Shown here piece by piece: positions 11,836 through 24,029 of a stretch of 64,000 bases of DNA. The stretch's first letter is position 1. Every line of letters starts with the position of its first letter. The translations under genes were made by a program, and so were the position numbers. This DNA is from Crocodylus rhombifer (taxonomy: Eukaryota; Chordata; Crocodylia; Crocodylidae). The stretch spans positions 767,903-831,902 of the forward strand of contig JAVSML010001167.1 of assembly GCA_038503035.1 (NCBI GenBank). The letters run 5' to 3'. The notes beneath the pieces are model-generated. The model was not told where the DNA came from. It did not search any database and saw only the letters and a program-made list of their open reading frames with translations.

Positions 11836-11843
11836 TTTATAAA
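11836..11843 (+). promoter_or_regulatory. TATA-like box of the solo LTR
   Basis: The octamer tttataaa lies 133 bases into the LTR, where a U3 promoter would be expected. Activity is inferred, not shown. Confidence 0.5.
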
Positions 11844-12389
11844 CAGCTTAGGCTGGAGCCTGACTCGCAGTTCCCTTCTGGCTGCTGCAGGAGCAGGAGC
11901 TCTGTGGCTCGAGCTGAGTGGTCCGAGTTAAGTGGTCGCAGCCTTACCACACTAACCGGCCGCGATGATGCGGGGAACAAGAACACCCTGAAGGGAGGTA
12001 GGACGGAGAGCCCTGGTAGGGCTTGGAGTTATGGTTAGGCGTATGGAGCCTCTGTGTTTATGTTGCAGCCAGATGGCTTGAGCTTATGTTACAGTTTGAA
12101 CCGGAGGACCGGGTGAGGCTGTAGGGGAGTGAGGAGGCCTCATGGGGGCTCCCCAACAGCTTGGGGGTTCCCAGTGCCCAGTAGGGGCACAGTTGCCAGC
12201 AGGGCGCTACTGTCGGTGCCGAAGAGGCACCGTATTGCGCCAGGGAGGCGCGGTGTGTGGGGTTGCCGACCCCGGCCCATAAGGGCAGTGTTTGCCCAGT
12301 CGGGCAAACGGACCCAGAGAAGGGTCAAGGGGACAGGCACGGCGGCGAGCGCCTGTGCCCCTAGCATGAGGCGCACGGTGTCAGCCCTA

Positions 12390-12740
12390 GAGAGGGCAAG
12401 GCCCCAGAGCGGGGCAGAAGCAGAGCGCAAGGTGCTAAGCGTTGGCCCCTAAGAGGGCAAGACCCCAAAGCGGGGCAGAATAAGCAGCGAGAGCGAGCCG
12501 GCCCGAGGGCGCCGGTACGGAGGGCGGCAGTAATGCCCTAGACCCAAAGGGGAGCCAGCGATTAGCTGGACGCCGGCGAGAACCCGGCCCAGGGGGCGCC
12601 GGTATTAGGCGGCGCTAGCGAGCCGGACCCAGGGGGCGCCGGCGATTAGCTGAACGCCAGCGAGACAGGCCCAGGGCGCAGGGAGCGGGCTGGAGATAGG
12701 AGCCCGGCCCAAGGGGGCGCCAGGTGGGCGAGGGGCCCCG
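12390..12740 (+). repeat. GC-rich tandem motifs within the LTR
   Basis: The phrase 'agagggcaaggccccagag' recurs about 60 bases later as a near copy. 'cccagggggcgccgg' or a close variant occurs three times between 12588 and 12720, and 'gcgattagctg' twice. These are short imperfect duplications in a CpG-rich block. Confidence 0.65.
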
Positions 12741-13068
12741 GGGCCCAAGAGAGAGAACGAGGGCACCCGAGGGGCGAGGGACTATACAAACATCCCCCAG
12801 AACAGCTGCAAGGCTTGGGGCGTGCTGAAGGGGAGGTTTGGAGGCACGCATAGCCCTTAAGGCGGGATGCATATAGACACCCCATTCTGGAGTAGGGACA
12901 GGAACACCAGTACCGTCCACTAGGGAAACAGGCAGCCTCCCATATTACTTATTGGTCATCAAAGGCGTGGCGGGTGAGATTCTGAGGATGCTACGTTCAC
13001 CCTAACGTGACGGTAGGGGGCGCTAGGGAGTTCATAGCCGCCCCTAGGCCCCGCTCCCTCACACCTGT

Positions 13069-14250
13069 GCTCTAAGCCCACATGGCTAGCACTAACACCT
13101 ACAATACTGCAGTAGCTTAACTTTACAGTAAGAATGTACTCAGCCTTCAGGAGGCCGAAACCCCAGCTGCAGGTAGCCAGCAGTTAGCCTGCCTGGCCAG
13201 AAGGCTTGGGACAGCTGCAACTGATGATTAGTAAGCCACACTGAGGGTTAACAGCCTCAGGAGCCAAGTACATGGGGAGAGAAGAGAAGAGGCTATGGTG
13301 TGGAGGAAGTAGCACAGAGCCTGGATTGCCCCTCTCAAGGTTTTAAGAGAGTAGGAGTTTGTTCACTCTATGTACATTTGTGTGTTTTGTTGTTTGCTTT
13401 GTTTCTGTGAGGACAAGGTTGCCCCCTGTAAAATAAACTGGCTAGAACCGTGAATGCAGAACTGACTGGCCTCAGTAAGAAATCTGGGTGAGTGACCACC
13501 TTGCGTGTTTTTCCCAGAGCTTCATGGGCACCCTTGTTTTGCAGTTCACCTCTTTAGAGACACAGGATATTTGAAGCAAGCAAACAGAAATACCAACTTC
13601 GTAAGGATTCCAAACGCTAATTATTCTTTACCTTACATAGCACAAGAAATGTACATAAAGATGTAGACCAAAAAAAGAACAACTCCCCCACATTTCCCTG
13701 CCTTCAATTCTTGACCACTCATGAGCCTTCTTTAGGCAAAGTCCAAAATCCTTCTTCACCTAAATAGGCATTCTCCTTTGAATTATTGAATCTGTCTCTA
13801 ACTTCTGCAGTCAGCATCCTTCTGCCCACAGGAAAGTGGATATACCTGCCAGGTTTTCTAAATAGATACTGTTTGCCAAGGAACACACTGATCAACCTCA
13901 TCCTGTATTTAAAATCCTCCACCAGATGATCTGTTGCTTCGTTACCTCTCTGAGTTCAGACTAGAAAAATTGAACTGTCCAGGGTATTGGCCAAATCTTT
14001 GTCTAGGGAGAGTTTCCATATGAATGGAGAATCATCATAATCTAACAAACCTCTAATGCTAACCCTAGGGCCAATATCTGTTGAAACTGCAGATCAATAT
14101 GTGGGTAAAGAGACAATAGATAGGATAATGTAGTCCCACATGTCAGTGGACAAAGATGCACCATAAAGAACCCCCAGTATCAAACAGAATTCATAAAGGT
14201 ATATATATAAAATCCCCCAAATAGTGGACTAAAAATATATGTGGAGTCTA
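13069..14250. other. Intergenic DNA, possible old LTR-like piece
   Basis: Contains an AATAAA at 13432 after a GT-rich run, reminiscent of an LTR polyadenylation region, but no ends or target duplication were found. The remainder to 14250 shows nothing recognisable. Confidence 0.3.
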
Positions 14251-14254
14251 CATG

Positions 14255-14475
14255 ACTCATTTAGACTACTGCAATGTTCTTGATGCGGAGCTGCTCTTCA
14301 GCTTCCAACCAGTCATGAAATTGGTACAGAAAATGGCAGCCTGACTCCTGACAGGGGTGGGTCACCAAGACTTTACACTTCAGTATCTGCACTACCTTCC
14401 AGTAGCTTTCAGGGTACAATTCAAGGTGTGTGTTTTAACCCATAAAGCCCTAAATGGCTTGGGTCCCACATACCC
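14255..14475 (+). mobile_element. L2-like LINE reverse transcriptase fragment
   Basis: Translating the plus strand gives DYCNVLDAELL, then KLVQKMAA, LLTGVGH, LQYLHYLPVAFRVQFKV and LTHKALNGLGP. This is the order of the conserved end of the L2/CR1-like reverse transcriptase (DYCN, ..., LHWLPV, ..., KALH). Stops and substitutions show it is dead. Confidence 0.7.
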
Positions 14476-15364
14476 AGAAGGCCACTGTCCCAAATCCACC
14501 CCAAAAAGCAGGAATGACTTTGGGGTTTAGAATATTTCCTACAAAGGCATTTGTCCTGAGGTTGATTCAGTTAAACTTGTGTTTGGTCTTGTTAAAAAAA
14601 CAAACAAACAGTATTAAAATGCATTGCTTTTTATCACTGTATGGATTATATTTTACTGTCTGTATGCATCATTTACAATGTTAGGGCATAGTTTAGTCAT
14701 ACCAAAGGGTATGACCAGCTATCTAATTAAAAGTTGTTTCTATGTCAAAGGAACAGAGGAACTCATACTTAAGGAAAAGGAAGAGGGCAAAACTGCTAAG
14801 TATCACTGGTCATTTGTTTTACTAGGAAAAGAACAATTGCAACTCCCAAACACAGACAGAAAGAGCTATTGTTGGGGTCGGCACTCAAGGTATATCGTCT
14901 GTTTGTAATTGTGATGGATGGGGTTGTAAATCAGCCCACACTAATGAAGGCACCTCAGGAAGATAAGCCATTAGCTACTGGAATTCCAGGTTCCCCAGAA
15001 AGGAATTAATTTTATAGAGAAGTCTCACTTTCCAAACTGAACAAAGCTGTTGGGGGATGGGGACTGGCTTGGAGGTATTCAGGAGATTTCTGGGAGCTAA
15101 TGGTTGTTTTTGGAAGATGGCAGGCTGTGGGGGTCTGGTATAACAGGAGTAGAATGGGAGCAAAAAAAAATCTCACTCTATTCCCTGAGGCAACCATTTA
15201 GACTACTGCAATGGGAGATACTTGGGGTGTGGGGCGTGACCTCCTCCTCCCATTGTTCCATCACAATCCCCAAGGTCAGCTGAGAGTCAGTTTGTTCGGG
15301 GCAGAGATGTGGGCAGTCAAGAAAGGTCCTCAGGTTTGAGATTCTCTTCCCCTTTGACCCATCA

Positions 15365-15605
15365 GAGCCCAAGCCTGAACATCTTCCAGAAGTGCTATAA
15401 GACCTCTTTATTTGGACAGGCGTTTAGCAGATGAGGTTAAGTTTTAGGGTACTGTTTTATCATTTACTATTTTATTTTAATATTTCATCTATTTTATGAT
15501 ATACTGTTTTAATATTATATCAGTTTTATGCTACACTGTTTATTTTCAGTGTAAGCTGTCCTGAGCCTTTCTGGAAATAGCATCATACAAGTCAAACAAA
15601 CTACA
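15365..15605 (+). mobile_element. L2-like LINE 3' end
   Basis: The segment 'acatcttccagaagtgct ... ctttatttggacaggcg' reads as the C-terminal 'LKT-LF-GQAF' region of L2-like LINEs. It is followed by an AT-rich 3' UTR ending in short 'aaac/taac' repeats at 15590-15615. It is probably the same copy as 14255-14475, separated by about 900 bases of other DNA. Confidence 0.5.
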
Positions 15606-15628
15606 AACTAACTAAATTAAGTTCTTGC

Positions 15629-15817
15629 TGGGTGCATCTAAATGAGACACAACGCCACCCTAGCATAGGCAGGCACTAACTGTGATGCTGCTACTATGGT
15701 GCAGTAGGGTCAAAAATGACCTATGCGCTGCCAGGACTTCACAGTACTGGTGGGTACCAAGTACTAAATGACTGCACGGTACCCACTGCACAGTCAGGGG
15801 CATATGTAAACATTCCC
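15629..15817. mobile_element. Short inverted-repeat element (GGGTGCATCTA family)
   Basis: Begins gggtgcatcta and ends, inverted, gggaatgtttacata, resembling the termini at 40955-41464 and 44768-45014. The interior has the family's 'gtaccaagtactaaatgac' and 'gcacagt' type blocks. No target duplication was established. Confidence 0.5.
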
Positions 15818-15819
15818 AC

Positions 15820-18140
15820 TGGAAGACAGCTCGCTGTAAAGTCCTCAGATCAGCTGTGGTGCTTCATGCAGCTCCAGCTAAGGCAGTAGCTAAAGCACTC
15901 ATGGTTATCCAGAGTCCTGTCCTATGCTAACATGGTCACCGCTGTTGTAGCCAGATCAGTGGAAATTCAGCAGCAATGCTGGGAAACTTTTGATGAAAGG
16001 CATAGATGCAGGCAGAGGAATTTGTTTATGGTTTTTCAGCATGTCAGAGACAAGACAAGAAACCAGGTTCCTTGCTCTAGTTACCAGACATGCTATCTCT
16101 GAGTTACATTGAACTAGTAATTTTTGTTGCTATAAATTTTAAACTTCAAATTGCTTCACAAGTAGCTTGAGAAAAGCAAAGAATTGCATCTCTCCTTTCA
16201 CCCTCTAGGCCCACACACTGATGCCAATTCCATTTATTCACAATTGCAGTGTTTGATTGAGTATGACGGCATCAAGTCTTTGCAGATGTAGGAAGAAGAG
16301 CTGAAGATGATCAGTTCTGAGACTAGAACTGCTTGCAAAGTTTCCACTAAAATAAAAATACTGGTGACAAATCAAAAAGGAAAAAACCCTCTCTTATGAA
16401 GTTTTATATGAGACAACAAATAAATGGCTTTAAAAAAAAGTTAAAATGTGTTGCCTTATTCAGCAAAAAGCAAAATTTGAATACAGTTTAATAAAAAAAC
16501 TAGCAACTGCTTTATGAACCCTACTTGATAACATAATGCTGTGAGATAATGTATATTAATAAGCTTTTAAAACCAAAAAAATAATTTGTTAATAGATCTC
16601 ATTATTTTGGGAATATGGCAAGAAGAAAACCTACATTTTTAATAACTTTGTCCATGTTTTATTTGTATTAGCTATTGCTCATCCCATGTTAGATAGGAGT
16701 ATGTCCATTAAATCACTGTTTCCCTGTAAACATGTACAGTACTAGAAAATGGATCTGCAATTTGCCCCACTGTCCACCCAGCTGTTGGGGACCTTTCTCT
16801 TAGCAAGAAAATTGCCTTAAAAGAACAGATACAATTCCAGTAATCCAAGAATTGCTTTTGTATGTTAGTCTTTTGGACAGAGAAACATTATTTTGCAATC
16901 TGCATGTGGGAACTTCAGGGAATGGGGCTGTTGGCAGCAGCCCTATATTCTGAGTCTCAGAGTTGACGGTGTTGGCCACATGCATACTTTAAGATCCCCG
17001 GAGGAAGTTAATGTAGCTTTATTTCAGCCAAAAAAAGGGAGCCCCAGAAGCAGCTTTTCAGGGACTCTCCCATAAGCTAGAAATGAGCTGAGAGCAGCCA
17101 GGTGCTACAGTGAATTTTCAATTAGAAAAAAAAAATAGTCATAGTGAAAGTTTTCTCTTTGCCAGCTATGACTCATGAAAACAATTTTCCTGTGTGTACT
17201 GTTTAATGGTAGTTTGTTTATTAATGACAGTTATGCACCATTTCCCTTTTCTTACAAAAATGGATTGCCTTATTACCAAGTTTCCCTCCATTTCAGGGCC
17301 CTTAACATTTTTCTGGTGTAGGGTTTTAGGTATAAAATGTTAAGTCTGAGCTTTTGAGAGTTAAAGACTAAATGTTAAATCTGAGCTTTTGAGAGTAAAA
17401 GTGCACATGCTCGCTTTTTCTCAAAATGGATTTCTAGAGAATCTTCTACTTATCCCTAGTGGATTGTTTTAAATCTGCCCTGCCCCATTATCATCCTATT
17501 ACTGTTAGCTGTTTAAGGAGTTATTCAAAACAGTTTTTGCTTTGCCTGAACAGTTTAAGTGCATCTATGCTACATAAACTTAATAAGAACATATGTTTAC
17601 TGTACAAGTAGTATAGTATGACTGATTTATGATTGTTTTCTACAGAGGAAATGGTCTAATGAGAAAGAGAGAGAGAGATCTTGTAAGATCTTATACTCAT
17701 ATTTGTTATAGCATAATATTTCACTGTCAATCACCAATAGCTCCTGAACACCTCCTGGGACGTAATAAAGGAACAGGATATTCAATTTTAGAGGGAAAAT
17801 TAAAATGATGAAATATACTACTACATATCCTCAGGGCTAAGTGTTGTCCCAGTGACCCTGCTAAAATGATACAGTATGATCATAGCAGATTGTTTTTCAT
17901 ATATAGAGGAAGCCACAGCCTCTTCTCTGAGAAATGTAAAACCTGGAGGAGGAGATGAGAGGAAAATTTACATCTTATGGATACCATTACAACCTATACA
18001 AATTTAACAACAGTACTAGTAGAAGATGACAACAACGATGACAGGCCATAAGCATAAAGATAAAACATTGTGAGCCTTTTAGACTACAACATAATGTAAT
18101 CAAAGTATGCCATACCCTCCACGGAACCTGTCCCCTACAG
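15820..18140. other. AT-rich intergenic DNA, nothing recognised
   Basis: No gene-like frame or repeat terminus was recognised. A near-perfect local duplication occurs at 17339-17363 and 17371-17395 (taagtctgagcttttgagag and taaatctgagcttttgagag), and a short GA-rich tract lies at about 17663. Confidence 0.4.
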
Positions 18141-18149
18141 GATCACACC

Positions 18150-18500
18150 TCTCTAGTCACTGATCTGTTCAACAAGTCTCCTTTTAGACCCCGAATGGCT
18201 TTGTTGAGGCTAGGCTTTGCCTCCAGTTCCTGCTCTGGATCTTACCTAGATTTTTCCCCACCCTGACCTCCCACCTTGGGTCTTACCTGCCTAAGCTCCA
18301 TAGTCTTGCCCCTTACTTGTGGTTAATTTTCTAAAGTTCCCTTACTTCCTGGTAGTTCAGCAGTTCCTGACTTTTTTCCAGGCTTCTGTTCCAACCTAAC
18401 TTGACTTTCGATCTTCCTTTAACCAAAATTTTGGATCACCCAACCCCTGGTTTCTTATCTTGTAAGTAAATCAGTCCCTGTGCACTACTGCCTGCCCCCC
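18150..18500 (+). repeat. Unclassified dispersed repeat, copy 2
   Basis: Shares order and wording with 21340 onward: 'caagtctccttttagacc ... ttgaggctaggctttgcc' against 'gagtctccttcagacc ... taaggctaagctttgc'. It ends near a run of C at about 18490-18507. Low-complexity frames here are not genes. Confidence 0.45.
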
Positions 18501-18509
18501 CCCCCCCAC

Positions 18510-19740
18510 ACCAAGGGGCCATCTCTGTTGTCACCTACTCAGTCTTGATCCCATGGCTTATATTGGGAGCTCTGGAGCATTATCCAGAGTCAGCAGAATC
18601 AAGTGGCTTACCTTCAGATACAGAACACTGACCTCCATAAACAGCAGGCACAACCCACAGCTCAAGTGGCATCAAGGCCTAAGATGCCACTGCTGGAGAC
18701 ATTTTGTGGCAACTTCACAATAGCTTCAGTGCCACCTACTGTTCATTCTACACCCCAAAAATCAAGGTGGAGCTTATTTTCTTGTCACTGATAGATGGAA
18801 TCTCAGATTGGACAACACCACTACTTGAGCAGACCAGCTGTGTCTTCACAAAGGCATTCTTTGTTGCTGGGCTTACATATCTATGTAGCTGCATTAGTAG
18901 ACTTAGATACCTCCCACAGTTCTATAGCTGTAGGCTTCAAAGGCAACACAATCCCAACTCACCACTAATCACACTTTTCTCTAAAAAATCTGCTGATAAC
19001 TCTTTGCTCTTATTGGAATATGCTCTGTATGAGATTGCAAACTAGGAAGTGTTATTCTTCGTCCCACTAGGAAGTCCTGTATTTTAATCTTGTCCAATGT
19101 ACACACTTTCCCTTTGTCCTAAGTATACCCTGGGTCATCTTGTATGATGGAATCATCAGTTGGAAATCACAGGAGATCTTTTCTGACATGGCCAGAAATT
19201 GTTTTTCCAGATTCTTCTGTCTCTGCCTGTCCATTAATCCATGGTGAATGCCCTAACCAGCTACATTCATAATAGTCCTAAAGCTCAAGTATTGCATCTA
19301 CATAGCCACTGACTCTAGGTGTGGCCCATTCCAGAAGCTCCCAAGCAGAACTAACTTCTGCCAAATACCACAACCTTAAAAATAAAGCAGAAGACTTTAT
19401 CTACACAACTTTTTTCTAATCACATGGCCCCATGATTATCCAGTAGATTTGCAGCCTTCCACAATCCCTTTCAGGCAGATCTACTTGCTCTTGGAGCCCA
19501 AGCTACAAGACTTGAAGGACTATATTCAGGAAAATTTAGGGAAAGATTTTTATTTGTTCATTCCATGGAGACAGGATTCTTGTTTGTCAGAAAGACAGTC
19601 AGACAGCTCCCTGGGACTGAGAGGAACATTACAAAGCATTAAACAATCATAGTCTGCTACTGTGATTCTCAACCCTTGGCAGTGACCTACTGGAAACAGT
19701 ACACGCCTCAAGTGTTTTCATGAAGCTTAGTTTTCGTGAT
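18510..19740. other. Intergenic DNA, nothing firm recognised
   Basis: No coding or repeat feature could be supported. Text near 19655-19690 (ctgtgattctcaaccc) resembles one hAT terminus without a partner. Confidence 0.35.
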
Positions 19741-19744
19741 GCCT

Positions 19745-20240
19745 ACAATTTGAGAAGGTAGTAAAGGTCTTGGGGGTTTGGCGGATCACAAACCAAATGA
19801 GTCAATGGTGTACTCTTGTTGGAAAAAAAAATCAATAGCATATTACGTTATATTAATAGGACTGTCACCTGAAAATAAAGGGAAATAATTCTTCCACTCT
19901 CTTTAGCACTGGTGAGGTTTCACCTGTAGCACTGTGTCCAGTTTTGAGTTTCTCACTTTATGAAATATGCAGTGAGATTGGAAAGAGTACAGTGGAGAGC
20001 AAGAATTAAACAAGCAAACAAACCGAAACAAAAAAAAACATTAAAGGTATAGAGAACTTGACATATAAGGAAAGGTTGGAAGAACTTGAATTATTTAGTC
20101 TGGAGAAGAGCTGGAGGTGAGATTTGACAACAGTCTTCAAATACCTAAAGGGTGACTATAAAGAGGAGAGAGAGCGTATTCTTCATGCCTTCAGGAGACA
20201 AAGAGCAAGATGGAAATCAATAGAAGTAGGCAATTTGCAA
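19745..20240 (+). mobile_element. Old CR1 LINE fragment
   Basis: The plus-strand text corresponds to the CR1 ORF2 region after the polymerase motif: 'gtgtactcttgttgg' (aligned with CALVAKK), 'aggtttcacctgtagcactg' and 'agaacttgacatataagg'. It is heavily diverged with many stops. It is followed by about 120 bases of unclear DNA before the next CR1. Confidence 0.65.
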
Positions 20241-20361
20241 AAAACTTTGCACTCCCTGTATGATCCTTAGTGGAGCCCAATCAGTGATAGCCAACATCTT
20301 GTTTGGACCCATCCTTCAGGAGATAGATCTTACCATATTTTCTCATGTGTAACATGCCTCC

Positions 20362-20897
20362 CAAATGGAATACTACATCCAGTTTTGGGCTCCACAATTT
20401 AAAAAGGATGTGGAGAAGCTTGAGAGAGTCCAGAGAATTGCTACGTGCATGATCAGAGGTCAGGAAAACAGACCTTACGACGACAGGCTGAGAGCCATGA
20501 GGCTCTTTAGCCTGGAAAAGCGCAGGCTCAGGGGTGATCTGATGGCCACCTATAAGTTTATCAGGGGTGACCACCAGTATCTGGAGGAACGTTTATTCAC
20601 CAGAGCGCCCCAAGGGATGATGAGGTCAAACAGTCATAAACTCCTGCAAGACTATTTCAGGCTGGACATAAGAAAGAATTTCTTTACTGTCCAAGCCCCC
20701 AAGTTCTGGAACAGCCTGCCATCAGAGGTGGTTCAAACACCTACATTGAACACCTTAAAGAGTAAATTGGATGCTTATCTTGCTGGGATCCTATGACCCC
20801 AGCTGACTTCCTGCCCTTTGGGTGGGGGGCTGGACTTGATGATCTTCTGAGGTCCCTTCCAGCCCTAATGTCTATGAAACCTATGAAATCTATGAAA
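20362..20897 (+). mobile_element. Young CR1 LINE 3' fragment with an open frame
   Basis: An open frame of 143 codons (20365-20796) covers the C-terminal domain of CR1 ORF2: EYYIQFWAPQFKKDVEKLER, then MIRGQENRPYDDRL, ending at LDAYLAGIL before the stop. The tail 'cttgatgatcttctgagg' and 'tctatgaaacctatgaaatc' follow. It belongs to the same subfamily as the 575-residue copy at 55159-56886, from which it differs by few residues. It is 5'-truncated, so no endonuclease or catalytic region is present. Confidence 0.9.
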
Positions 20898-21319
20898 TAA
20901 AATATGCACCCATTTTTTTTACCCTTCTTGGGCCCTTTGAAAAAGACCTTCCCTTGGAGCATAGGGAAGTACTTCAGGTCTGGAGTCTTTGGGGGTGGAA
21001 GGTATACTGGGTTGGACCTGGTGACCTAGCCACAGAACAACCCCACACATTGGCCTGATCCAATGTGCCTCTGGAGAGGAAGGCTCCCCAGGGGTCCAGA
21101 AGTTCTCAGCCGCATTAATACCATCATTTCTTGCTCCCTCTGCTTTTCCCTTCCTCCCCCCACTGCCAAGTTTATGGGCCCACAGAGTGCCTTTTTCTTT
21201 GTAAATAACATGCATCTCAATTTCCCCCATTTGATTCTGAAAGAAAGATGTGCTTATATGCAAGAAAAAAAAAAAGAAACAGTAAATTGCAACAAGAGAA
21301 AAACAGTTAAGGAGACTGC

Positions 21320-22110
21320 TGACAGGGTTTGCTCAATGAGTCTCCTTCAGACCTTGAGCAGCTTCACTAAGGCTAAGCTTTGCTCCAGGTCATTGCCATC
21401 TAGATTCCTACTCTAGTCTTACTCTTTGCCTAGACTCATCCTCCTAGTTCATCTCAGTTCCCTGTGTCAGGCCACAGCCTTGAACATGGGACCTGACCAA
21501 CACAGCTGCTTATCCCAGCTTCCATGCTACAGCTAGTCATCTAAACTGGTCAGGGCTAGCCTGAAGTCTCCATCAGCGCCCAGCCCTCAGCTCTCCACCT
21601 GCTCACTGGCACTAGTAATGCTGGTCAGGGTCAGCTGACCCTCCACTTCCCCCATTTTAATCCCCGACCCAGAACAGGACATTTCTGGGTAAAAGGGCTC
21701 AATCTGTTCCTAGACCATCTTGCTGTTCCCTGTGGTTTGCTCTCTGACTGATACCCTGGCTTCCTGACTCAGTCTGTTCCTGAATCCTGTTCTTGGACTA
21801 ACCTCCTGGCTTCCTGATCCAGTTCACCCCTGGAATCTTTGTACTTTGTGACCTTGGTCAGTGCCTCAATTCTTGAATGGCTCCAGACCTGGCCAACCAT
21901 GACCCAGTGTGATGCCCTGACTCCAGTGTAGATCAGCATTTCCTCACTTCATCTTCAAATTTAAGTTCTGGCTCAGTTCTCCAGCTTCCAAGTCCACTCT
22001 TGAGTCTCTCTTGAACTGCCTGGCCATGACTCTTCACTCTAGTCTAGACCTTGTCTGGTCTTCATACCTTTAGGGTCAAGCCCCAACTACTTGCATCCTA
22101 GCTGTCCTTT
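21320..22110 (+). repeat. Unclassified dispersed repeat, copy 3
   Basis: The longest member of the family at 10750-11230 (inverted) and 18150-18500. It is rich in phrases such as 'cctggcttcctgactcag', 'ctgttcttggacta' and 'cctggcttcctgatccag'. It has no terminal repeats and no frame with protein character. Confidence 0.45.
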
Positions 22111-23560
22111 GACAATGGAGAACTAGATAGCATTACAGACACCATAAAAGTTGAAAAGAAGTTAAGGAAAAGGTTACATATTTCCCCAGCTTTTAAGGTT
22201 TTTGGTAAATGGGATGCATCCTCCTTTAGTTGTCACTAAACAGTTTTTTCCCCCTTACAAACTGAAGCTCGGGAGCAACAAATGCCTAAGTGATACATGA
22301 ATGTGCCTTTATGTTGTATTGATTATGCCACATGGTCACCTCTTGTGATTTTGCAAATTCTATTTGGAAGCCTCCATATCACACTTAACATATTTCTGTT
22401 TTTATACATATCAGTTTGGTTCCTCAGGGCATCCATTTTCAAGACCCTTTAGATAACGGAGTTTTGATTACTGTTGTTTAATACAGACAGTTAAAATGTC
22501 ATTCCCTGACTCATTCCACCTATATTGATTGGAGAGAATTTACACTCTAAATTATAATAAGTTAGTTAAAATTAAATGAAACCAAATATTATGGAGTCAG
22601 AAGAACGCAAACAGATTAGCCAGTGACAGGACTTGATATGGGAATTAGAAAGATATGAATAAAAACCCCTTTAAAATATTAGTTATCTAAAATGTTATTG
22701 TCGTTTTCTTATGAGTTAAAAAAGAAGAGAAGGAAGATTCGAGACAGAATAATTATAAACAAGTCATATGGAGTAACTGTAGGAAGACTAAATTAACATT
22801 TTTAGGATAATAGTTATAGTAGGAGGATCTTTCCATTTTACTTTCTTTTATTCCCTCAAATATTTGGATTGTGCCATCCATCCACGTGGCAAGGAAAGGC
22901 TAGTAACTCCTTCTAGGATGCGCTAATCCTGTTCCATCAGCAAGTTGGAGAATACCGATTAAGAGTAACATCCTCCTGTATGCTGGGGTCATTGTCCTCA
23001 AAACAAATCTACCCTCTCCTACCTATGTGAGGATAGTTACAGAACATAGAACATGAATGGTGCTCCATATCTAAAAAGTACACTTAGTTGCCACTTGGTT
23101 GTCTAGTAAGCTCTCAACAGGAACATATCTATTCAAGGGTTTAAAAATGACTGACTCATTGTATAATTATATATTTCTAGGCAACCAATTAAAGTGTTAT
23201 TTACCAGGTTAAACCCACCAAGAGCAAGTTTTTACTTGCATTCATGACCTGGTTCACCCTCTACAGTATATTTTAATTTTTATGTACATAAAAATATTAA
23301 TAAATATTTAAAATCTGTACCCTGTGAGAGATACAAATAAACAAACTGCCATCTTAGTAACTGGAAGAGCAAGAAAAAGAAGTCCACTTATATTATATCC
23401 CTGCCCTCTTAGCACTCCCATCTTCGCCTCCTTTTTTAAAAAGCCTGAGAAGAGCAAGACAGGCTTTACAGAATGTGCTAAAGGACAACTTATTTGGGCT
23501 AATTCAGACCAATGGGGTGAATGAATTCCAATGTCTAAGCCCCACCATGGCAGTGACTAT
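22110..23560. other. AT-rich intergenic DNA, nothing recognised
   Basis: No gene or repeat could be supported in this stretch. Confidence 0.4.
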
Positions 23561-23579
23561 GCTGCTGATATATCAGTCT

Positions 23580-23700
23580 GGGATGTGAAGAGAGCTCATC
23601 TCAAACAGGTTGGTTAGGACTTTAAAAATCAATACTAGTGCTTTAAATTTAGTAAGTGGCAGGCAGCCAGTACAGATCACAAGTTGACATCAAATGCCAG
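23580..23700 (+). mobile_element. Possible L2-like LINE remnant
   Basis: The phrase 'ggactttaaaaatcaatact ... ctttaaatttagtaagtggcaggcagccagt' recalls the text following the reverse transcriptase in several L2-like LINEs. The piece is short and diverged, so the call is tentative. Confidence 0.35.
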
Positions 23701-24029
23701 TGAGGACTCAATTTAACAAGCAAACCACCATCTATTCTATTAAGTTCAGTCTCAGAGCTGATTTAAGGTGTGGTTTCACTTAGTGATCGCTGAAGTGTTC
23801 TAGTCTTGAGAAGGTTAATTGTAATTGCTCTTTCACAGGAAAAGGATTTATACCCTTGCCCAGGCACAGAGAACAGTAGACATATCAGTCTAGAATACTG
23901 CTTTACATGATCACCTAACAGCAACCAAGTATCATCAAATTGTGAGTCTGAGCAATAGAGTGAAGCACCACCTTCAAATGTACAAATGTAGTCCCTATAC
24001 AGTCTTCTTGGTATTTTCCCACTCCTACA

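Larger units (their letters stand above)
11703..13063 (+). mobile_element. Solo LTR, 1361 bp, GC-rich
   Basis: Begins tgtcacgg and ends cctcaca, the TGT...ACA termini typical of LTRs, between identical 5-bp repeats (CCTGT). A TATA-like tttataaa at 11836-11843 sets the orientation. No second LTR, internal gag-pol region or primer site is present, so this is a solo LTR left by recombination. The second half is CpG-rich and built of short tandem motifs. Open frames of about 100 codons across it on both strands are products of this composition, not genes. A 5-bp duplication fits endogenous retroviruses or Gypsy-type elements; which one cannot be told here. Confidence 0.8.

Noticed and set aside
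12129..12452. Overlapping open frames of 96-107 codons on both strands
   Set aside because: They lie in the CpG-rich part of a solo LTR, have biased Arg/Pro/Gly composition on both strands, and show no known domain.
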